Assembly (NCBI GenBank): GCA_017164015.1
Contig: CP071065.1
Coordinates: forward strand, 2,384,501 to 2,448,500
Length of the DNA stretch: 64,000 nucleotides
Origin: Nostoc sp. UHCC 0702
GTDB lineage: Bacteria > Cyanobacteriota > Cyanobacteriia > Cyanobacteriales > Nostocaceae
Reading direction: 5' to 3'
A program made the position numbers and the translations under genes. The notes under the pieces were generated by a model. That model searched no databases. It saw only the letters and a program-made list of their open reading frames with translations, and had not been told where the DNA came from. Of the stretch, positions 46,966-56,965 are shown piece after piece. Numbering within the stretch: position 1 is the stretch's first letter; every line of letters begins with the position of its first letter.

Positions 46966-47285
46966 AAAAGTTTCTGCTGGTTAACCAAGTAGAAAATGTT
47001 CTGAGTCATCTTTATCAAGCAACTAGATTAGCTAGTTTGGGATGGAACAATCCTTGCGGAAGGTTTGATAAAGCGGAACATTAATCAATCCGCGAGAACT
47101 GCGATTAGTTCAAAGTCTCCTACTTAACTGTGGGATAGAGCGGATCTTCCGTAATCTGATGGCTTGTGAGGAGTTGTCACTATTGAGTGTAAACGAACTC
47201 ATGCAGTGAGTTGGAACCCTATACATTTATGCATAGGGCAGTTCAGAGCCATATTTGACTAAAAAACTTTCAGGAGAATGAAACG
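46966..47285. promoter_or_regulatory. Leader region of the 66-residue peptide gene
   Basis: 320 bp. A CCCTATACATTTATGCATAG dyad (47218-47239) and the ribosome binding site CAGGAGAATG (47271-47280) precede the ATG at 47286. No other gene. Confidence 0.5.
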
Positions 47286-47486
47286 ATGACGCCATTAACT
47301 AACGCTATCGAGCAAAATTCTTTAGGACAACAGCATACTAATAAACACGTCACAACTAGTAGTTTTGATGTATTTGACACTAATTTTGAGCTATTCAATG
47401 AAACCGAAATTGATGATTTAGAAACTTTAATTACTACTGAATTCGCGCAAGGATTACCTAACGATACGGAATTGCCTGGTTTGTAG
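47286..47486 (+). CDS. 66-residue acidic peptide, possible modified-peptide precursor
   Basis: A small frame with a good ribosome binding site (CAGGAG, 7-9 nt before ATG). The sequence is polar, with an acidic amphipathic region FELFNETEIDDLETLITTEF and a short C-terminal tail AQGLPNDTELPGL. Size, acidic helix and short tail resemble precursors of ribosomally made modified peptides, but no known leader motif is present. Next to a diiron-type enzyme and two FAD oxidoreductases. Function is inferred only. Confidence 0.5.
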   Translation: MTPLTNAIEQNSLGQQHTNKHVTTSSFDVFDTNFELFNETEIDDLETLITTEFAQGLPNDTELPGL

Positions 47487-47672
47487 ATTCAGTTTCTTTA
47501 CTCATTTAATGGTTTTAATATCAAGTTTGCTTAATTACTTATAAATCCTGAAGCACCCCAGCTGCCTGACGGCACCCTCACGCCACTTGCGCGCGATAGT
47601 CGGTAAGTCACTCATGGAGAGCCACTGCGTTGCGGGGGTCTCCTCCCCAGACGCAATGCTGACATTCATCAA

Positions 47673-47843
47673 GTGCAGATAATTCTGACTAACCCTCAAT
47701 GGTGGGATACGGGTAAAAATCGCCGTAAGTGGAGATCTTACTGCCGCAAGGCTGTTACACAGATCATGCCTGATGATTTCCTCAGTGTGGTTAAAACAGT
47801 CATTGGTTACTGGGGCCCCATTGTCGATGGGCTGTGTCAGTGA
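47673..47843 (+). CDS. Possible 56-residue protein or remnant
   Basis: From GTG 47673: MQIILTNPQWWDTGKNRRKW, later MPDDFLSVVKTVIGYWGPIV. Trp-rich and basic, closed by a stop directly before a strong terminator hairpin. No family recognised. It may be the tail of a lost gene since upstream the frame is closed. Confidence 0.3.
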   Translation: MQIILTNPQWWDTGKNRRKWRSYCRKAVTQIMPDDFLSVVKTVIGYWGPIVDGLCQ

Positions 47844-47851
47844 TGTAAATA

Positions 47852-47885
47852 AATCCCTCATTATATTTATGAGGGATTTCTTTAT
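47852..47885 (+). terminator. Rho-independent terminator
   Basis: AATCCCTCAT and ATGAGGGATT, 10-bp stem with a TATATTT loop, followed by TCTTTATT. Confidence 0.8.
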
Positions 47886-47929
47886 TCCTCCCTTACCACA
47901 ACGGGATTTAAGAGATTTGACCGATAATC

Positions 47930-48141
47930 AATGCGGCGAAAAAGTTCAAAAGTCTTTATCAACTAGAACTCATATTTGTTCGTGCGGATATACCGAAGAT
48001 AGGGACGTTAACGCCGCGATTAACATCTTGCAAAAGGGATTAAGTACGGTAGGGCATACCGGATCTTATAAGCTTGGGGAGTTTGATCCTCTAGCTCCGT
48101 TGGTGAGGCAATCACCAATAGCCTGTCCATCACGGGCGTAG
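47930..48141 (+). pseudogene. TnpB (IS200/IS605 family) C-terminal remnant
   Basis: Residues CGEKVQKSLSTRTHICSCGY, then TEDRDVNAAINILQKGLSTVG and HTGSYKLGE, match the closing zinc ribbon and RDVNAAINIL/TVGHTG tail of TnpB RNA-guided nucleases. The bulk of the gene is missing, as is any left end, and no TnpA is present. Confidence 0.8.
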
Positions 48142-48380
48142 TTGAAGTACATATAAACGTCAATCTCCTACATCAAAAATTAACAGATACACCCAATTCA
48201 TGTAGATAAATTTTTAACAGTATAACCTCTGTTACATTCTTTGCCATGCATACAGTTATAAGTCCAACATCTACACATTTTTTAGCCTTGAATCAAAACC
48301 CATAAATCTGTCTAAGGATTCATGAAAAACCATCTCAAGATCATGCAGATTGAACTCATATACATTTTAATCCCTCAGTA
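48142..48380. other. Spacer upstream of the FAD oxidoreductase
   Basis: AT-rich, no gene seen; a ribosome binding site for the next gene is not obvious. Confidence 0.4.
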
Positions 48381-49916
48381 ATGAAAATAGATTACCTGAT
48401 TGTAGGTAGCGGCTTATCAGCATTAGTTTTTGGGTCTTTGATGGCCAAATCTGGTAAAAAAGTTCAAGTATTGGAGTCTCACGAACATCCAGGAGGCTTT
48501 GGTCATACGTTTACAATGGCAAAAAAATATAAATTTAATGCTCAACTGCATTATGTTTGGGATTGTGGTGAAGGACAAACTGTAAATCGAGTTCTTAAAA
48601 AATTAAACTTGGATAAAGAAGTAACTTTTGAGCGATATGAACCTGATGGCTTTGATCACATGAAAATGCCTGGTTATTCGCTAGATATTCCCTCAGAACC
48701 GCAAGAGTTAATCAGGCGGTTATCTCATCTTTTTCCGGAAAATACCAAGCAAATTCGTAAATTTGTACTTGAGGTTGAGAATGTAAGTAAAGGATTAAAG
48801 ATATTATCACCACCAATAATTACTGCTGAATTATTTCAACATTTGACTGTAGTATCATCTGCTTTAATCTATTTGAATAGTACGCTTCAGGATGTTTTTA
48901 ATAAATTCAAATTAGTTAAAGAGGCACAAACACTTTTAGCTTTGCAATGGCCTGACTTTTTGCTGCCACCTGCTCAACTTTCTTTTTACGCTTGGGTGAT
49001 TTTATTTACTAGCTATCAAAAAGGCGCTTTCTATCCTACACGGCATTTTGAACATGTAATTAATTCTTTAGTCAAAGTAATTAAAGAAAATAGAGGCGAA
49101 GTTTTTCTGAATTTAGAAGTCACTAATTTTATACTCAACAATAAAACTATAACTGGAGTCAAGGCAATTAATAAAACTAATCATCAAAATTATGAATTTA
49201 CTGCTGAAACTATTATTTGTAATATAGATCCTCAAAAAGCTGCCCAGATGATAGGAATTGAAAACTTCTCAAGCAAGATACGTAAGAAACTAAACTATGA
49301 GTATTCCCCTTCCAACTATATGGCCTACTGCGTTGTTAAAGATATTGATTTGAGAGATTACGGTTTTGGAAAATGGAATACCTTCCATACTGGGCATCAA
49401 GATTTAAATGAAGCATTTGATCAAATGTACGATAAGCATGACTTTTCTAATCCAAGTTTTGCTATTACGACACCTACTCTAATGACAAATGATGAGCGTG
49501 ATTGCCCTGAAGGATATCAAATAATTGAGTTTTTAACAGTTGCTAATTATGATTATTTTCAAGAATTAAAACAAACTGATAGAAAAGCTTACAGAATAAA
49601 AAAAGAGGAAATTTTAAATTCAATCATCAATATAGTAGAAAAAAAATATATTCCTCATTTTAGAAAATATCTTGTTTTTAAAATTACTGGGACACCAACA
49701 ACTAATGAGCGGTTTTGTTGGTGCCCAAAAGGAAATTCTTATGGTTCTAACTTGACACCTAAAAATATGGGTATTGGTAGATTAAATTATGAAACATCTT
49801 TACAAAACTTTTATTTTTGTAATGCCTCATCTGGATATCCAGGGTTTGCACCTACTTTTTGGACTGGAGCAAATCTTTATCAGAAATTATCGGGAGATGT
49901 AATTTTAGCAAAGTAA
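48381..49916 (+). CDS. FAD-dependent oxidoreductase, phytoene-desaturase/retinol-saturase-like
   Basis: 511 residues. A FAD-binding Rossmann motif (YLIVGSGLSALVFGSLMAKS) is followed by HEHPGGFGHTF, and a C-terminal FAD-closing motif (FCNASSGYPGFAPTFWTGAN) is intact. The family includes carotenoid desaturases/isomerases and all-trans-retinol 13,14-reductase, acting on hydrophobic polyenes. It is AT-richer than the surrounding housekeeping genes, suggesting acquisition. Pairs with the next FAD gene 249 bp downstream. Confidence 0.85.
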   Translation: MKIDYLIVGSGLSALVFGSLMAKSGKKVQVLESHEHPGGFGHTFTMAKKYKFNAQLHYVWDCGEGQTVNRVLKKLNLDKEVTFERYEPDGFDHMKMPGYSLDIPSEPQELIRRLSHLFPENTKQIRKFVLEVENVSKGLKILSPPIITAELFQHLTVVSSALIYLNSTLQDVFNKFKLVKEAQTLLALQWPDFLLPPAQLSFYAWVILFTSYQKGAFYPTRHFEHVINSLVKVIKENRGEVFLNLEVTNFILNNKTITGVKAINKTNHQNYEFTAETIICNIDPQKAAQMIGIENFSSKIRKKLNYEYSPSNYMAYCVVKDIDLRDYGFGKWNTFHTGHQDLNEAFDQMYDKHDFSNPSFAITTPTLMTNDERDCPEGYQIIEFLTVANYDYFQELKQTDRKAYRIKKEEILNSIINIVEKKYIPHFRKYLVFKITGTPTTNERFCWCPKGNSYGSNLTPKNMGIGRLNYETSLQNFYFCNASSGYPGFAPTFWTGANLYQKLSGDVILAK

Positions 49917-49941
49917 CTTTTTATTACTTTGCTAAAATTAC
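49899..49941 (+). terminator. Perfect 18-bp hairpin overlapping a stop codon
   Basis: GTAATTTTAGCAAAGTAA and its exact complement, 7-nt loop CTTTTTA. The stop codon TAA of the FAD gene forms the apex side of the left arm. Confidence 0.8.
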
Positions 49942-50164
49942 CAAAACAAAATTTGAAAGTCAGAATCAGAATCAGAAGCGCTCAGCCTCTGTTCATAGTT
50001 GACATATGTAATTTGTATGTCAGCGAGAAATACATAGTGAAATACCACATGAAATTTTTGATTTAGTAGCTCTTCTTGGTGGTCGTGCTTGGCTAGACTG
50101 ATTGATTCTGTACCCTGAATTCTTTTTCAATTCTCAAAGCATTCCATTAGTTTGGTGCTGGAAT

Positions 50165-51379
50165 ATGAAAATCGCTATTATTGGGGGCGGAGCAAGCGGT
50201 ATGGTAACGGCATACCTGCTTGACAAAAATGGTCATCACGTTACGGTTTTTGAAAACCAACCTATTTTGGGTGGGCATATTAGGACATTAAATAAAAATA
50301 TTAAACCAAATCAATCTGATTGTGACCAAATTTTAGAAAGTGGTGTGCTGGAATTCCCTCTTAAATTTCACAACTTTTTAGGTTTAATGAAAGATTTAGG
50401 GGTAGAACTAGAACCTGTTGATATTGGTTCAGCACTATTCTTACCAAATGGTGATTATTTTTTTTCATCTGTAGCAATTCAAAGAAATTTTACAGGAATT
50501 CAGCGTTTAATTGAATATCTTAAGCTTAATACTCTCTATGCAGGTGCTGCTGGACTATTGTTAAAAACACATTTTACTCAAATACAGCAATTATATAATC
50601 AGCCAATATCTCAATTTTTGAAAAGCCAGTGTATGCGAAATTACTGGTTAAAGTTGTTGACAATGTATAGCTACTCAATGGCATTTGAGCTAATCAACGA
50701 CTTCCCAGCCCAGATGGGCATTCCGGTTCTCCAAGATTATATTTTTACTAACTGGGTCAGAATTAAAGGAGGGGTTTACTCCTATATTGAAAAAATTCTC
50801 GAACGTTTTCGAGGTGAAGTTTTTCTTAACGTAGAAGTTGCAGAAATCTTCAGAAAACCTGATTCTGTGGCTATCGTACTATCAGACGGTAAAAAGTTTC
50901 TGTTTGACAAGGTGGTTTTTGCAACACCACCTGATCAAGTAATAAAGTTATTGTCTAACCCGACCAAGGAGGAAATTAAACGATTCTCCAAATGGCAGAA
51001 AAACTCAGCAATAACTGTCATACACACCGATACCTCAATGTATGGAAATTATGGTGTTAAACAATCTTCGGAATTTGATTTTTTCCATACAAATAACGGA
51101 TGGGGTTATAACACTTATTTAAACCAACTTTGTGGAGTATCCTCATCTCTTCAATACAGTTTAGCTTTTAACTTGGACAATTTCATTGCTCAAGACAAAA
51201 TCCTTCACAGACAAGAACATCACACTCCTTTATATACTACTGAATCCTTTATGTATAGAGATGAAATTGTTATAACTAATGGTGAAAATAATACTTATTA
51301 TGTAGGAGCTTATCTTGGAGATGGATTGCATGAAGGAGCAATAACTTCTGCAATTAGGGTTGCTGAATTAATGAGTTGA
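50165..51379 (+). CDS. FAD-dependent amine oxidase-like protein
   Basis: 404 residues from ATG 50165 (MKIAIIGGGASGMVTAYLLD), where the dinucleotide-binding motif starts; the 21 codons upstream are not conserved-looking. Further motifs are ENQPILGGHIRTLN and, near the end, YYVGAYLGDGLHEGAITSAI (FAD-closing). Related to the protoporphyrinogen-oxidase/COG2907 group. AT-rich like its neighbour. Probably works with the preceding oxidoreductase. Confidence 0.8.
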   Translation: MKIAIIGGGASGMVTAYLLDKNGHHVTVFENQPILGGHIRTLNKNIKPNQSDCDQILESGVLEFPLKFHNFLGLMKDLGVELEPVDIGSALFLPNGDYFFSSVAIQRNFTGIQRLIEYLKLNTLYAGAAGLLLKTHFTQIQQLYNQPISQFLKSQCMRNYWLKLLTMYSYSMAFELINDFPAQMGIPVLQDYIFTNWVRIKGGVYSYIEKILERFRGEVFLNVEVAEIFRKPDSVAIVLSDGKKFLFDKVVFATPPDQVIKLLSNPTKEEIKRFSKWQKNSAITVIHTDTSMYGNYGVKQSSEFDFFHTNNGWGYNTYLNQLCGVSSSLQYSLAFNLDNFIAQDKILHRQEHHTPLYTTESFMYRDEIVITNGENNTYYVGAYLGDGLHEGAITSAIRVAELMS

Positions 51380-51953
51380 TATTGCTCTGTCACAGTGAAA
51401 AGCCACCCTTGAGCGTCTACACAGGGGGTTGTTGATACTTTCGTCTATATTTGCAAATTAATTTTGGCTTTTGTTTGCAGTTCTCATACAGTTATCCTAT
51501 TTAGGCCGTGAACATAGATTTATCTCACGCAAAGACGCAGAGACACAGAGAAGAGATTTAAGATAAATATTGAGGGTTCACAAATAATTGATCTTGTAAT
51601 AATTCAACTTCTGCTCAAATAAATTATATAAATATAACTTTGGGAGATCCTCTGAGAATTATCTCACTAATGGTGTTTTTCTCTTGCAAAATAAGCAATT
51701 TTGTTACCTATTGCCACCCTTTTTGATAAAAATATCTATTCGCCTGAACTACGGCAAATCAAGAAGTTACTCTTACTACATTTTCTGACAACTGCACAAT
51801 TCCATGTTACCTATGACTGAATACATATCTACAAGCAACCCAGTAAAATTTATACAAAAATAAGTAACAAAAGAATTGAGTATATATGTATCATTATTAA
51901 CTATACTCCTCAAAGTATATTGATTAGGTAATAGGACTAGAAGGAAGTTTGTA
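51380..51953. other. Gene-free spacer before the fucosidase gene
   Basis: 574 bp, AT-rich, with an ACGCAGAGACACAGAGAAG repeat word (51534-51552) also found in a variant near 34.55 kb. The fucosidase promoter lies here. Confidence 0.5.
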
Positions 51954-53527
51954 ATGTTTAAGTATTTTGTGCGTCTGCTACTTGTTGCAGTTTCCTTAAG
52001 TGTATTTTGGAGTATGACTGCTTCCTCTGCCTTGGCAAATAGGATATATGAACCCACAACCGAGTCGTTATCAAAGCATGAAGTTCCAGACTGGTTCTTG
52101 GATGCAAAACTCGGTATTTTCATTCACTGGGGGGTGTACTCTGTACCTGCTTGGGCACCATTAACTGGTGAATTTAATCAGGTGGTTGCAGAACGTGGTT
52201 GGGAATATTGGTTTTTGCATAATCCTTATGCTGAGTGGTATTACAATTCAATGAAGCTTGAGGGCAGTGATACATATAACTATCACCGCGCAACTTATGG
52301 TGAAAACTTCACATATGAAGACTTCATTCCAACTTTCAACGCAGCCATTACAAACTGGAATCCACAGAAATGGGCAAAACTGTTTTCTCGAGTAGGTGCG
52401 CGGTACGTTGTGCTAACAACTAAGCATCACGATGGTTTTTTGTTGTGGCCTAGCAAAACTACAAGCCAGCCAGAGCGTGTCGCAGTGCGAGATATTGTTG
52501 GTGAACTGACACAGGCGGTTCGTACTGAAGGTATGCGTATGGGCTTGTACTACTCTGGCGGTATTGATTGGTCTAAGCAAGATACAACAGTCACAGATTT
52601 TAATACTTTATTAGCAGCAATTATCCAAGATAAAGCTTACGCCGAGTATGCTAATGCTCATTGGCGAGAACTGATTGACCGCTATCAGCCGTCCATTCTG
52701 TGGAATGATTTAGGCTACCCTGCTGGTGAGACAAACAACATTATTGCCTATTTTTACAATCATGTACGAGACGGTGTGGTTAACGATCGCTTTGATTTGG
52801 GTGGACAATTGGGTTTGCATTATGACTTCTCAACACCCGAATATAGCCAACTTCAACAAATCGCACCAAAAAAATGGGAAGCTACGCGAGGTTTGGGTTA
52901 TTCGTTTGGCTATAACCAAAACGATACTGATCTAAATATAGCAATCCGATTTGATTTCTGAATCACTCGTAGAGGTAAGGGACTGGGGACTGGGGACTGG
53001 GGACTGGGAAGAAGGAATAAAGGTGTACTGAGTTTTGTTCAAAAATCAAATATGAGTCCTATATGATTTCAGTAGATGAATTGGTTGATTCGTTTGTTGA
53101 TATTGTCAGCAAAAACGGCAACTTGCTGCTCAATGTTGGCCCTACTGCGGATGGTTCAATCCCTAAACTGCAAGAGGAACGTTTGCTGGGGTTGGGTAAA
53201 TGGTTGGACATCAACGGTGAAGCTATATTTGGCTCAAGGTACTGGATACGTTCAGAAGATGTAACCTCTGAAGGTTTGCAAGTGCGCTATACCACCAACA
53301 GGGGTAATTTGTACGCTGTGTTGCTTGATACTCCAACTAGTCATCAAATCACGATTCAGGGTTTAGTTTTGCCTAGAAACACGACCATCACAATGTTGGG
53401 AGTACGAGGCCGACTGAAGTGGGAACAGTACGGTCAGAACTTGTTGATCACGTTACCGCAGATGTCTAAGGTGAAAAAATCACCAGCCTACACGTTGAGA
53501 ATTAGCAATATACCTGATGCTCTCTAG
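51954..53527 (+). pseudogene. GH29 alpha-L-fucosidase, interrupted by a 123-bp element
   Basis: A secreted alpha-L-fucosidase: signal peptide to about residue 28 (SALANR), then VPDWFLDAKLGIFIHWGVYS, TTKHHDGFLLW and PSILWNDLGYP (nucleophile Asp in WND). At 52939 a family C element enters; the frame then meets a stop. Downstream, from 53064, the protein resumes: SVDELVDSFVDIVSKNGNLL, LNVGPTADGSIP. Removing the 123-bp element and one TA copy (52939-53063) restores one 482-residue frame without loss (985 + 464 nt). The gene is presently broken unless the element is translated through. Confidence 0.9.
52939..53061 (+). mobile_element. TA-targeted inverted-repeat element, family C copy 2 (123 bp)
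   Basis: Same sequence as 15554-15669 with one more GGGACTG unit. Flanked by TA (52937-52938 and 53062-53063). It has no coding capacity; it introduces a TGA stop in the fucosidase frame within 30 bp of its left end. Confidence 0.92.
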
Positions 53528-53798
53528 ATTCAACCAGAGTACATGACAATGCCCCAGCAGCCAACCCATGAATATCAGTTATTCTGGCTGCTTGGGGTTA
53601 TGAATGCGATCGCTCTTGGGCGCTGATTTCCCTACAATCACAACCCAAGTTTTACACAGCCTGTTTAGTTGGTGCGATCGCGCTGTGATAGGTAATACCG
53701 TTTTACTTTCATGTTGATACAAATAGGCAGTTCTTGAGCAGGGGAGCAGGGGTGCAGGGGAGAGTGTTTTCAGCTTTCTGCACAGACGCACCGAATAA
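53528..53798. other. Spacer after the fucosidase remnant
   Basis: Contains CAGGGGAGCAGGGGTGCAGG-type repeats (53738-53760) and HIP1-like words. Frames here are artefacts. Confidence 0.5.
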
Positions 53799-53943
53799 TA
53801 TCATGTCCGCTTGATTACTTATAAAAACCAAAGAACCCCACCCCACCAAAGCTACGCTTTGTTTCCCCTCCCCGTTGACTCTGAGGGGTTAGGGGTGGGG
53901 TGCAATAATTGCGGGAATCATAACTAATTAACCGGACATGATA
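53799..53943 (+). mobile_element. Family A inverted-repeat element, copy 1 (145 bp)
   Basis: TATCATGTCCG at the left and CGGACATGATA at the right, followed inward by imperfect continuation of the repeat. It is nearly identical to 60802-60946, differing in the centre (CCGTTGACTCTGAGG against CCGTCAACGGGGAGG). The interior carries GC-rich inverted repeats. No clear target duplication is left here. Confidence 0.9.
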
Positions 53944-53990
53944 TCACCCGCTAACAAAAGCGGTGTCGCGGGTGAGTGTCAATCTACTTC

Positions 53991-55733
53991 CTACTCATTA
54001 AATAAATCCAAGTCTGTGACAGCACCAAGACTGCTAGAGGAAACTAAAAGAGCATATTTTGCTAAGATGCCTTTTGTATAACGGGGTGGACGGGGTTGCC
54101 ATTTGGCGCGGCGACTGGCTAATTCTGCATCGTCTATATTTATTTGTAATAAGCGAGAATTAGCATCAATGGTGATGCTATCACCTTCTTCGACCAGAGC
54201 GATCGCACCACCAACGGCGGCTTCGGGAGCAACATGTCCGACTACCATCCCGTAAGTACCGCCGGAAAAGCGTCCATCAGTAATTAACCCGACTGCATCA
54301 CCTAAACCGGCACCAATAATTGCTGAGGTGGGTGCTAGCATTTCCCGCATACCAGGGCCGCCTTTGGGGCCTTCGTAACGGACGATAATTACATCACCGG
54401 CTTGAATTTTACCTGCAAGGATGGCATCTAAGCATTCTTCCTCGGAATCAAATACCCGTGCAGGGCCGGTAATGCTGGGATTTTTCACCCCGGTAATTTT
54501 TGCTACTGCCCCCTCTGTAGCAAGATTGCCTTTGAGAATAGCCAAGTGACCTTGAGCATACATCGGATGATTCACTGGACGAATCACATCTTGATTGCTT
54601 GGTGGTTCATCGGGGATATCTGCTAAAATTTCGGCGATGGTTTTACCTGTGATGGTGATACAATCACCGTGAAGTAATCCATGCTCCAATAGCATTTTCA
54701 TCACTTGGGGAATACCACCAGCTTGATGTAAGTCTGTGGCGACATATCTACCACTGGGTTTTAAATCACATAAGACAGGGACACGACGACGGATAGTTTC
54801 AAAATCATCTAGATTAAGTTCTACACCAGCTGCACGAGCGATCGCTAGAAAATGTAACACGGCGTTAGTTGAACCACCCACAGCCATAATTACAGAAATA
54901 GCATTTTCTATAGATTTGCGCGTGATAATTTGCCGGGGTAACAGTTGATTGCGAATTGCTTCTACTAATACTTTGGCTGATTCTTCGGTGCTATCAGCTT
55001 TTTCGTCATCTTCCGCCGCCATTGTGGAAGAATAGGGTAAACTCATGCCCAGGGCTTCAAAGGCCGAGGACATAGTATTAGCTGTGTACATCCCACCGCA
55101 AGAACCAGCACCAGGACAAGCGCGGCGTTCTACTTCCATCAGTTCGGTGTCGTCAATTTTACCACCACTGTATTCACCCACAGCCTCAAAGGAACTGACA
55201 ATAGTCAAGTCGCGGCCGTTGTAGTGTCCAGGTTTAATTGTCCCACCGTAAACAAAGATAGCTGGGATATTCATCCGTGCTATTGCAATCATTGCCCCTG
55301 GCATATTTTTATCACAGCCACCGATGGCAATCACGCCATCCATACTTTGACCTTTACAGACTGTTTCAATGGAGTCAGCAATCACTTCTCGTGACACTAG
55401 GGAATACTTCATCCCCTCAGTTCCCATAGAAATGCCATCACTAATAGTAATTGTGCCGAACATTTGCGGCATTGCCCTGGCTAGTTTAATTCCAGCTTCC
55501 GCTATGAGTGCTAGTTGATTAATCCCCATGTTACAGGGAGTGATGGTGCTGTAGGCATTAGCCACACCGACGATTGCTTTGTTAAAGTCTTCATCCTGAA
55601 AACCTACTGCACGCAGCATAGCCCGATTTGGCGATCGCTGCACCCCTTGTGTGACAACTTGACTTCTGAAATTCTCTGATATTATTTTTTCACCCATTGC
55701 TCGAACCTCGATCAAATCCTGTACGAGTATCAT
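53991..55733 (-). CDS. ilvD: Dihydroxy-acid dehydratase
   Basis: The dehydratase of branched-chain amino acid synthesis, converting dihydroxyisovalerate/methylvalerate to 2-oxo acids. An Fe-S enzyme with [13 protein letters not shown] and [19 protein letters not shown] carrying the cluster cysteines, and [17 protein letters not shown] at the C terminus. Family start is MSENLRSQ-like, so the true ATG may be 55697 ([13 protein letters not shown]) rather than 55733. Length is otherwise normal. Stands alone. Confidence 0.97.
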   Translation of the reverse strand: MILVQDLIEVRAMGEKIISENFRSQVVTQGVQRSPNRAMLRAVGFQDEDFNKAIVGVANAYSTITPCNMGINQLALIAEAGIKLARAMPQMFGTITISDGISMGTEGMKYSLVSREVIADSIETVCKGQSMDGVIAIGGCDKNMPGAMIAIARMNIPAIFVYGGTIKPGHYNGRDLTIVSSFEAVGEYSGGKIDDTELMEVERRACPGAGSCGGMYTANTMSSAFEALGMSLPYSSTMAAEDDEKADSTEESAKVLVEAIRNQLLPRQIITRKSIENAISVIMAVGGSTNAVLHFLAIARAAGVELNLDDFETIRRRVPVLCDLKPSGRYVATDLHQAGGIPQVMKMLLEHGLLHGDCITITGKTIAEILADIPDEPPSNQDVIRPVNHPMYAQGHLAILKGNLATEGAVAKITGVKNPSITGPARVFDSEEECLDAILAGKIQAGDVIIVRYEGPKGGPGMREMLAPTSAIIGAGLGDAVGLITDGRFSGGTYGMVVGHVAPEAAVGGAIALVEEGDSITIDANSRLLQINIDDAELASRRAKWQPRPPRYTKGILAKYALLVSSSSLGAVTDLDLFNE

Positions 55734-56212
55734 AGGTACACTTATTTGAGATGTCCAATATATATTTATTTATAATTGAGACTTATAAAGTATCAAAAAT
55801 TTGCAACTACGACACCTGCACTACTTTTATTAACGCTTTAAAATTGTTCTGTGCGATCGCTTCCACCAACTGAACCACTTCGCCAACACTCAGCAATTAG
55901 GCGAATGATATGGATCAGGTATAGTCACAAGTGCGATCGCAATTGTTCTAAGAGGATGTTTTAAAAGTATCAATTTGGATCAAAATCTAAGTATAGTCAG
56001 CACTGAACAAAGCTGAAACTACTATATTGTTCGTTTGTTTTTTCTGTTTCTGACATTTCTTATTCCCGGCAAAGTTAGTGTGACAGAGTACTAGCCTTTT
56101 TTCTAGGTTTTATTTTTTAAGACTTTGTGAGAAGATTGACCAGTATTTTAACAAAGCTTAAGGTTATTGTTTTTCAATGTGATCTAGATTGTCAACTCAA
56201 CAGGAGTAGCTA
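55734..56212. other. Spacer with a lone IS end
   Basis: 479 bp between ilvD and the SDR gene. TAAGAGGATGTTTTAAAAGT at 55949-55968 matches the terminal repeat of the IS at 40302 at 18 of 20 positions by eye. No transposase accompanies it. No gene. Confidence 0.6.
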
Positions 56213-56965
56213 ATGGTGGTCAATAGTGAACTGAACAATAAAGTAGCCCTGATTACTGGTGCAAATAAGGGTATTGGGTTTGAAATGAGCCGTCAACTCG
56301 GACTACATGGATTGACAATTCTGATTGCGGCCCGTAATTTAGAAGCGGCTAAAAAAGCTGCTGCTGACTTAGAAAATCAAGGAGTCTTGGCCCAGCCCAT
56401 TGCCTTGGACATAAATAACAGTAGCCAAATTCAGTCTGTCGTGCAACAGATTGGTGAACAGTTCGGTAAGCTTGATGTTTTGATTAATAATGCAGGTGTA
56501 TTTTTGGATGGTGACTGGTTAATCAGTAATGCTAGTTCTGTTTCCATAGACATTATTCGACAGACATTCAATACGAATTTTTTTGCTTTGGTTGAACTGA
56601 CTCAAGCGCTATTGCCATTAATTTTAAAAAGCCCTAGTGGTCGAATTGTGAATATGTCTAGTATCGAAGGCTCATTGACACTTCATGCAGATCCAAATTC
56701 ACCAATTTATGACTCTAAACCATTTGCTTATAATGCTTCTAAGGCAGCAGTTAATTCATTTACTGTACATTTAGCTCATGAGTTGCGGAATACTCCTGTC
56801 AAGGTGAATAGCGCTCATCCAGGTTGGGTAAAAACCGAATTGGGTGGTGAAGGCGCAATCATGGATCTTGCAGAAGGAGGGAAAACAGGCGTGGAGTTAG
56901 CAATACTCTCTGATGATGGGCCAAGCGGTGGCTTTTTCCATTTGGGACAACCAGTGCTTTGGTAA
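56213..56965 (+). CDS. Short-chain dehydrogenase/reductase
   Basis: 250 residues, a classical SDR. NAD(P)-binding TGANKGIGFEMSR, structural INNAGVF, catalytic Ser in NMSSIEGS, and YNASKAAVN for the Tyr-Lys pair, all intact. Ribosome binding site CAGGAG precedes ATG by 7 nt. It resembles carbonyl reductase-type plant/cyanobacterial SDRs (no specific substrate). It is flanked by long spacers, monocistronic. Confidence 0.92.
   Translation: MVVNSELNNKVALITGANKGIGFEMSRQLGLHGLTILIAARNLEAAKKAAADLENQGVLAQPIALDINNSSQIQSVVQQIGEQFGKLDVLINNAGVFLDGDWLISNASSVSIDIIRQTFNTNFFALVELTQALLPLILKSPSGRIVNMSSIEGSLTLHADPNSPIYDSKPFAYNASKAAVNSFTVHLAHELRNTPVKVNSAHPGWVKTELGGEGAIMDLAEGGKTGVELAILSDDGPSGGFFHLGQPVLW

Noticed and set aside
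47535..47861. 108-residue minus-strand frame
   Set aside because: Antisense to the 56-residue frame and terminator; no ribosome binding site.
53579..53791. 70-residue minus-strand frame
   Set aside because: It passes through CCCCTGCTC-type intergenic repeats and carries no motif.
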